Shown here piece after piece: positions 58,241-64,000 of a stretch of DNA of 64,000 bases; the stretch's first letter is position 1; every line of letters begins with the position of its first letter. The translations under genes and the position numbers were made by a program. The stretch covers positions 23,416,412-23,480,411 of the forward strand of contig NC_045139.1 in NCBI RefSeq assembly GCF_008831285.2, written 5' to 3'. Below the pieces are notes generated by a model, which was given only the letters and a program-made list of their open reading frames with translations, ran no database searches and was not told the origin of the DNA. Origin of the DNA: Nymphaea colorata (Eukaryota; Streptophyta; Magnoliopsida; Nymphaeales; Nymphaeaceae).

Positions 58241-58479
58241 GGAGAGAGAGAGAGAGAGAGAGAAGGGCCGCTTGATTTCCGTAGATTTGTCCTCCCCACT
58301 AGGTCAGCAGCCGACCGCGTCTCTTCCTAAGTTCTTTCTGCTGTCTCTTTCCCTTCTTTAGTCTTCCTTCCTTCTTTCCTGTTCTCATCTCATCTGTTCC
58401 TGTCCTCGGTTCTCCGTCGCGGGCGGGGATCCCTGAAGAGGAGGGGAGTGGAAGCTACCTTCTTTAGTTCTTCCCCACC
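58241..58479 (+). promoter_or_regulatory. GDI promoter-proximal region and 5' UTR
   Basis: A (GA)n tract at about 58244-58263 is followed by a long pyrimidine-rich stretch (CTTCCTTCCTTCTTTCC…) and a more GC-rich segment leading to CCACCATGG, a strong start-codon context. The transcription start is not determined. Confidence 0.5.
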
Positions 58480-60796
58480 ATGGACGAAGAGTACGACGTG
58501 ATCGTTCTGGGCACTGGACTTAAGGAATGCATCCTCAGTGGTTTGCTCTCTGTGGATGGACTCAAGGTCAATCCAGTTTCTTTTCACCCGCTCGCCACTC
58601 TTTTCCGTTGTTTTTCTCTTTCTTGCGAATTTCTTTGTCTAGTTTGGGGCGAATGGATTCAGCCTTTTGTTTTTGTTGCTTATCGGGATCGATCGCGAGT
58701 TATTTGGTTACTTTTTCCATTTTTTTATTCTGGTGAGGCTTGGATCAGGAATGATCGATCTTTGGTTTGTTTATCTACTAATGCGAGATCGACGATAGGA
58801 TCTCAATTCTGCTGTTGTGGTGTCGAATTTGAACTGTTGATTATCTGTACAGAATATTGCGTTCAGCAGGAGATCGCTGTGTTTATGCCGTTAATTTTCT
58901 TTGGTTGTCTACCTGAATGGCGTTGATTATGTCTGGATAAGTTGAAGGCTAATTTCTTTACTTGTTTTTTGCTCCAAACTTCGTAATAAAGATTCTCTTT
59001 TAGTCGTCTGATTTTTGATGAACAAGTGAGAAAGCGACAAGGTTGATGACCGATCCACAATGCCAAAAGCCGAAAGGCATCCACTAAGAGGGCTTGTGCT
59101 TTTTTATCGATCTGCTCTTAGTTTATCCGTTATGCATCGAATGGCCACCAACGATTAACTATCGCGTTTGGTTATGCATCAAATAGTTATTCCAGTAACC
59201 TTCATGTTTCGGCATGTTGATGTGATCCTGTACAATCCGGTTCATGATTCTTATGGTACTTGCTTTTAAGGGTTTCCTGCAACTTATCGACTGCATGAGG
59301 TGCCTAAGTTTTCGTGGTTGCCAGGTCATGCACATGAACTACTCCAAATGTGTTTTATCCGTGTGTGTTTCAGGTCTTGCATATGGACAGGAATGATTAT
59401 TATGGTGGGGAATCATCATCTCTAAATCTCATTCAGGTGCCGTACACATGGAAGGCTTTTGCAGGCCATCTCTTCATTTTTGTTAGCATTTTCTGAAGGA
59501 AAAACTTTTGGTGCTATCCATTTTTCAAAAATTTTGAAACCATAAACTGTCTTCGCAGCTCTGGAAGAGGTTCAGAGGAAATGATAAGCCTCCTGCTCAT
59601 TTGGGTTCTAGTAGGGACTACAATGTTGACATGGTTCCCAAGGTAGCTAACAATTCAAAACTGTTTGCTTAATTTTGTTCTTCATTACTTCTAATCAAGA
59701 TTCTTCTTTTCAGTTATCAGCACTTTGTGGTAACACATAGTTTTGGCTTGTAGGATTGAAGTTCACATTTTGAGTTGTCCAATAACAATATATTTTTGTC
59801 ATTGCTGTTGAATTTTAAGCTTCCAAACGCAAGTATGAGCACAAAGGTTGTGAAGCTTCCTAATGTTACTACATTACATACTTTGATTCTGGTCTTGCTC
59901 TCTGTGTCCATATTGGCTGCCCATGCATTCGTATGGACAGATCTCATCCTCTAAAGAACTTGCTTGAGCGTATGCATAGGGTTCAGATAGCCACAAGCTA
60001 GTCCATCAGTTGTGATTAAGAATTAAAAATGAGAACAGCTTTTCTTATATTTCCACTGATGCTATTGTTCTTTTGTTCTACTTTTTTATTCTTAGTTTCA
60101 AAGATGATATAGTTGACAAATACATGAAAAGAATTGCATATTAGAATCAAATATGGCCCAGGCTTGCTGAGTTAGTTTACAAGCTATGTATTTGATTTAA
60201 ATATAGTCGGCTTGCTCTCTAGTTGTTATTTTTGTCTCTCTTGTAGCTTACCTATTGCTTGTGGAAGCCCTTGCACCTTGAGGCCTGCAAGTGGATATCC
60301 GTTTGTCTTTTTCTTTATTAAGCTTTATTTGTCCATATTTTATTTTTCCTACATCACCTATCTTGCATTCTTTAATTTTGTATTGTATCGGCCAAGTTTC
60401 TTATACACTTGTTGCTTGAATAGTTTATGATGGCAAATGGTACATTGGTCCGTGTTCTTATCCATACCGACGTCACCAAATATCTTTACTTCAAGGCTGT
60501 TGACGGTAGCTTCGTTTTCAATAAGGGAAAGGTAAGATAGTTATTCTTTACCTATTTTTGAAGAAACAATTTTGTTGGCTGTAAGTTCCTCTTACTATTT
60601 GATTTTCCCCATGCAACATTCAGATTCACAAGGTTCCTGCAACTGATATGGAAGCACTGAAGTCTCCACTCATGGGCTTATTTGAAAAGCGTCGTGCTCG
60701 TAAGTTCTTCATATACGTCCAAGATTATGATGAGAATGATCCGAGGACACATGAGGGAATGGATCTTACAAGAGTGACAACAAGAGAATTAATAGC
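58480..60796 (+). CDS. GDI: Rab GDP dissociation inhibitor, 5' exons (partial)
   Basis: Cytosolic chaperone that extracts prenylated, GDP-bound Rab GTPases from membranes and returns them for another transport cycle. Five coding exons are in the window: 58480-58566, 59374-59436, 59559-59642, 60424-60531, 60624-60796. They give 515 nt (171 aa plus two bases), all GT-AG and in frame. Exon 1 starts [21 protein letters not shown], the FAD-fold-like first conserved region; MDRNDYYGG follows in exon 2. Exons 4-5 carry [14 protein letters not shown] and [18 protein letters not shown]. The family is about 440-450 aa, so roughly 40% is present and the rest lies beyond the right edge. Exon 5 ends in phase 2 at a GTATAT donor. 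The following intron exceeds 3.2 kb and carries several inverted-repeat elements. Rab escort protein is related but starts differently. Confidence 0.93.
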
Positions 60797-61271
60797 GTAT
60801 ATATCTCCCTTACTTCAATTACTTTGAAGTTGGTAGCTTGCTAGTTGCTTGTCTATATCCCTATGTTTCATTTTTCTCTTTCTTTTCATACTGTTTTCAC
60901 AAATCAGAAAATGGAAGACATGGATTTTTTTTGCCCTTGCTATTCTCAAAAATTCATAATGAATTTATCCTCAAGTTAAGTTCTGGTGAAATCTTTGCTT
61001 GCAGTTCTGTAGAATTTAGTCAGTCTATGTCTTATATGGAATTGTCCTGTTCATGCTTTTCTGGGTAAAAACATATCTATTTTGCTCCTTTCCAAAGTCT
61101 AATCCTATTTTCTTTATTTTTTTGTTTATGTCATTGCATTAGTCTCATTCTTATTGGCTGGAGGGTTTGGTATTCTATGTTGTCAACCTGCCTCTCTGTG
61201 TCCACCTGACCAGTCGATAGCCACATGGTCGATAGGCCTTGGACCTTAGACTAGTGGCTACTACTTGATGA

Positions 61272-61689
61272 CATAGTCATAAAAAACACGTTTTCTTTTT
61301 TGAAAAAAAATGCATTAAAATTTTGAAAAATAAGTCGGTCGAGAAGCATGACAAAAGCACATGTTTTTTTTTTTTTTTGAAAAAACGCCAAAACGAATAA
61401 AATGTGTTTTATTCTTTTTACATTTTTTTTGTTTTGGATTTTTTCTACATTTTTCTGCATTTTCTCCATGTATTTTTATATATTTTTGTTTTTTTAATTT
61501 TTGTTGCTTTTCACTTTTTTTTTTACATTTTTTACCATCACATCTTAATTTTCATATTTTGACTTTGAGATTTTTTAAATTCTTTTTAAATTTGCCAAGA
61601 TTTTCTAGAGAAAAAGTCAACAACTCTACCTTGTTATACCTGAGAAACACCTTGCCGTTGAAAACCTGTAAACGATGTTTGTGACTATG
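61272..61689. mobile_element. T-rich TIR element, copy in GDI intron 5
   Basis: CATAGTCATAAAAAACACG at the left and, on the other strand, CATAGTCACAAACATCG at the right. The interior is very T-rich. Near the right end is the internal motif ATACCTGAGAAACACCTTGCCGTT, which recurs in the copy at 62974-63947. No coding capacity. Confidence 0.65.
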
Positions 61690-62188
61690 GTGAATGAACA
61701 ATTAGTAGGTTTTTGGGTCAGTCATACACTTAATTTTGTTTTTCTTCTTTTCTGATAAGAAGAAATAAATCCTTTTAAGAAACGTTTTTGGGAATTATAT
61801 ATATAAGGTTAATAGAGTACGTTGACTGAGTAATTAAAAGAAAACTATATAGATTAATTATGAACCATCCAACAAACTTGATAAGTGGATCATGAAGTGT
61901 CTGATGTAAAGCTATTGTTTCATTTTAAACTAACTTTTCATAAAAATGAATGCAATTATCCTTTGACTTTAAAATATAACTTTACATATGGCACCTTGTG
62001 AACCTTCAGTCAAGTTTAGTGGTAGAATGATAATCAAGTTGTTAAAATCAAAACTGGGGCACAGGTCACTCATAACCCCAAAATGACTAATTGAGAGAAT
62101 TTGAGACTTGTCAAGACTAGGTGGTTTGACTGGGTGCAAGTTAATTGACTATAAATAAATAACTACATATATTTGGATATAATAACAT

Positions 62189-62856
62189 ATTGTAGTCACA
62201 GAAAACACGTTTTTTCCTACTAAAAACACCAAAAAAATGCGATAAATAAATCAGTTGTTTAAAACTTAAAAAAATGTCTTCTTTTGAAAAAAAAGTTGAA
62301 ACGAGGAAAAGGTGAAAAACACAAATTTCTTGAGTTTTTCCTATTTTTTAATTTTGTTCATTTTTTCATGTCTTTTAATGACAAACTGCTCGTTTTCATT
62401 TCTAATTTTTATTTGTTGCGAAGTTAATTATTATTTGATGTTTGTTCTCATTTATTTTTGCTTTTCCGTAATTTTCATTTTTTTAATTTAAAAAATTACC
62501 ATGTTTTCCCACTTTTTTTCACGCTTGCTGGAGCGAGAAAAGCCTCGCCGCTACATACAGGGTACGGCGAGAAATTTCTTGGGTATAATATGGCAAAGTT
62601 GTATATTTCAGGAATATCTCGGTGAATTTTAAAAATTTTAAAAACATTTAATAAATCCTGAAAACTATTAAAAAGTAAAATTAATAAAAATATGAAAAAT
62701 TCGTATTATGCACGTATTGTATGTGTTTTTTATTTTTTGGCGGTTTAAAAAAAAGCATGTTTAAAAAAACACGTTTTTTTCACGTTTTATATGGATGATT
62801 TGTTTTTTACGTTTTATACCCATTTTTTGCAAATAAAACGTGTTTTTTGTGACAAT
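62189..62856. mobile_element. T-rich TIR element, second intron copy
   Basis: The left end ATTGTAGTCACAGAAAACACG pairs with the right end read on the other strand, ATTGTCACAAAAAACACG. It has a T-rich interior with several ACACGTTTTT runs and a GCCTCGCCGCT variant of the family's internal motif near 62542. Compared with its siblings the ends carry small indels. Confidence 0.55.
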
Positions 62857-62911
62857 TGCACTAACTTCTCATTAGACTTTTTTAGTTGCTGATATGGGTT
62901 AACTCTAGCTA

Positions 62912-62913
<2 letters not shown>

Positions 62914-62973
<60 letters not shown>
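62914..62973. repeat. (TA)n microsatellite
   Basis: About 29 TA units immediately left of the third T-rich element. Confidence 0.95.
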
Positions 62974-62975
<2 letters not shown>

Positions 62976-63947
62976 TAGTCACAAAAAGACACGTTTAAAA
63001 AAAAACGCGTTTTTTAAAAAACGTTGAAAACGAAAAGTGGATTTTTATGCGTTTTTTTTTATTTTTTTTATTTTTTTAATTCCAAACAGTCTTTTTATCA
63101 TTTTCTATTTTTTATTTGTTGCAAATCTACTTATCTTTTGATGTTCGTGTTATTAGTTTCTCACTTATTTTACTTTTCCCTTATTTTTAGTTTTTTTAAA
63201 TTTTTAAAAATTTTACCATATTTTTCCCGTTTTTTTCCCATTTCTTTTCCAACCTCACTGTATTATACCTGAGAAAAACCTCGCCGTTTAAAACTCCAAA
63301 ACGTTATTTGTAGGGCTGCACATGAGCCGAGTCGAGCTCGAGCTCGGCTTGACTCGAGCTCGTCACGAGCTTCTCATCTTCAACTCGAGCTCGACTCGAG
63401 AAGCTGCCGCCGAGCTCTAGCTCGACTCGAGCGGCTCGTTTATTTTTCTTCACGCTCCTTTTTTGTCATCAGTAATAGCACATGCCATGAGTATCATGAG
63501 TTCATGCGCTCTTTTCCATTATGGTGATGGATGTCCTCGGTAATGGCACCTGCCATGAGAAATGGTTAAAGGCGGGAAGACAAAGTGGGGGCGAAAAAAG
63601 AGGAAAAAGAAGGAAGCTTGGTGAGGAAAGAGAAAAAGGGGAGGGAAAAAATAATGAAAAAAGAAAAGGAAGTGTGCCTTCATGGTTAAAAATGGAGGGA
63701 AAATTAAAAAATACAAAACAAAAAAGAAGAGGGAAAATAAAAACGTAAAAAAAAAAGAGATTAAAGTCGAGCCGAGTCGAGTTTGTCTAACTCGAACTCG
63801 GCTCGTTAACGTACTCGAGTTTACATTTAAACTCGAGCTTGACTCGTATAAAAACGAGTCGAGCTCGAGTCGAGTTTACTCGAGCGAGTTCGAGTCGAGC
63901 CCGAGTTGGTTCGATTCGTTGTGCAGCCCTAGTTATTTGTGACTATG
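62974..63947. mobile_element. T-rich TIR element carrying a nested hAT MITE
   Basis: CATAGTCACAAA at the left and TTTGTGACTATG at the right are perfect 12-bp inverted repeats; the match extends outward into ATAT(AT). The internal motif ATACCTGAGAAAAACCTCGCCGTT lies near 63265. The element is interrupted at 63311-63931 by a separate MITE. Without it, this copy is about 345 bp, close in design to the copy at 61272-61689. Confidence 0.7.
63311..63931. mobile_element. hAT-type MITE with 8-bp target duplication
   Basis: Terminal inverted repeats TAGGGCTGCACA/TGTGCAGCCCTA and a perfect 8-bp direct duplication GTTATTTG at 63303-63310 and 63932-63939. The ends are rich in CGAGCTCGAG-type palindromes that can fold back. 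The 621-bp interior has no transposase frame. TIR and duplication length fit a non-autonomous hAT element. Confidence 0.88.
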
Positions 63948-64000
63948 ATATATACTAATGGCATATAAACCTTCATAGCAGAGCCTTTTTTGGGCCACAA

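Noticed and set aside
63521-63748. Lys/Gly-rich 75-codon frame
   Set aside because: It is the purine-rich centre of the hAT MITE at 63311-63931.
1-64000. CRISPR arrays, operons or prokaryotic signals
   Set aside because: Introns, plant gene families and retrotransposons identify plant nuclear DNA; the tandem repeats lack CRISPR-like spacing.
1-64000. Full tRNA or rRNA genes
   Set aside because: No complete cloverleaf or rRNA-like stretch was found by eye; only weak A/B-box-like motifs at about 7500 and 8950. A tRNAscan-type search would settle this.

Overview
The window is nuclear DNA of a flowering plant. Three genes with GT-AG introns reconstruct completely or nearly so, each with close plant relatives, and the rest is AT-rich DNA with many retrotransposon and short inverted-repeat elements. 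The species cannot be named from the sequence. The very long, transposon-filled introns point to a mid-sized or large plant genome. All exon boundaries were worked out by hand from reading frames and splice sites.

Layout. 1-10152: gene-poor DNA with microsatellites, a duplicated coding-like fragment (1511-1732 and 5094-5398), a decayed Ty3/gypsy gag (about 6014-7340) and SINE-like repeats. 10153-16637 (minus): a 7-exon gene for an organellar class I peptide-chain release factor of the RF2 type (461 aa). 16638-20969: divergent intergenic region with a 3-copy tandem repeat and a small MITE. 20970-51966 (plus): a 12-exon short-chain dehydrogenase/reductase gene (327 aa, DHRS7-like), with only 984 coding bases in 31 kb. 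51967-58479: intergenic, with one MITE. 58480 to beyond the right edge (plus): the first five exons of a Rab GDP dissociation inhibitor gene, whose fifth intron is filled with T-rich inverted-repeat elements.

The most structured part is SDR intron 8 (26044-46626, 20.6 kb). It holds a copia relic (about 26290-27060) and a TIR element (27239-34274) split by copia element A (27870-33944, minus, TSD AACAT). A is itself split by a 195-bp hAT-type MITE (30637-30831, 8-bp TSD). Next comes copia element B (34308-44732, plus, TSD GAAAT), split by copia element C (39032-44148, minus, TSD GTGTC). A truncated copia 5' end (about 45388-46483) follows. C has LTRs differing at one base and an uninterrupted 1432-codon polyprotein, so it is young and possibly functional. 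A and B are members of one family in opposite orientations and form a multi-kilobase imperfect inverted repeat inside the intron.

The three host genes do separate jobs: organellar translation termination, a membrane-anchored oxidoreductase, and Rab GTPase recycling. Nothing suggests co-regulation. No new biochemical system was found. The notable content is the layered transposon record, an unnamed T-rich TIR family, and a tandem duplication that copied part of an SDR exon with its splice donor.
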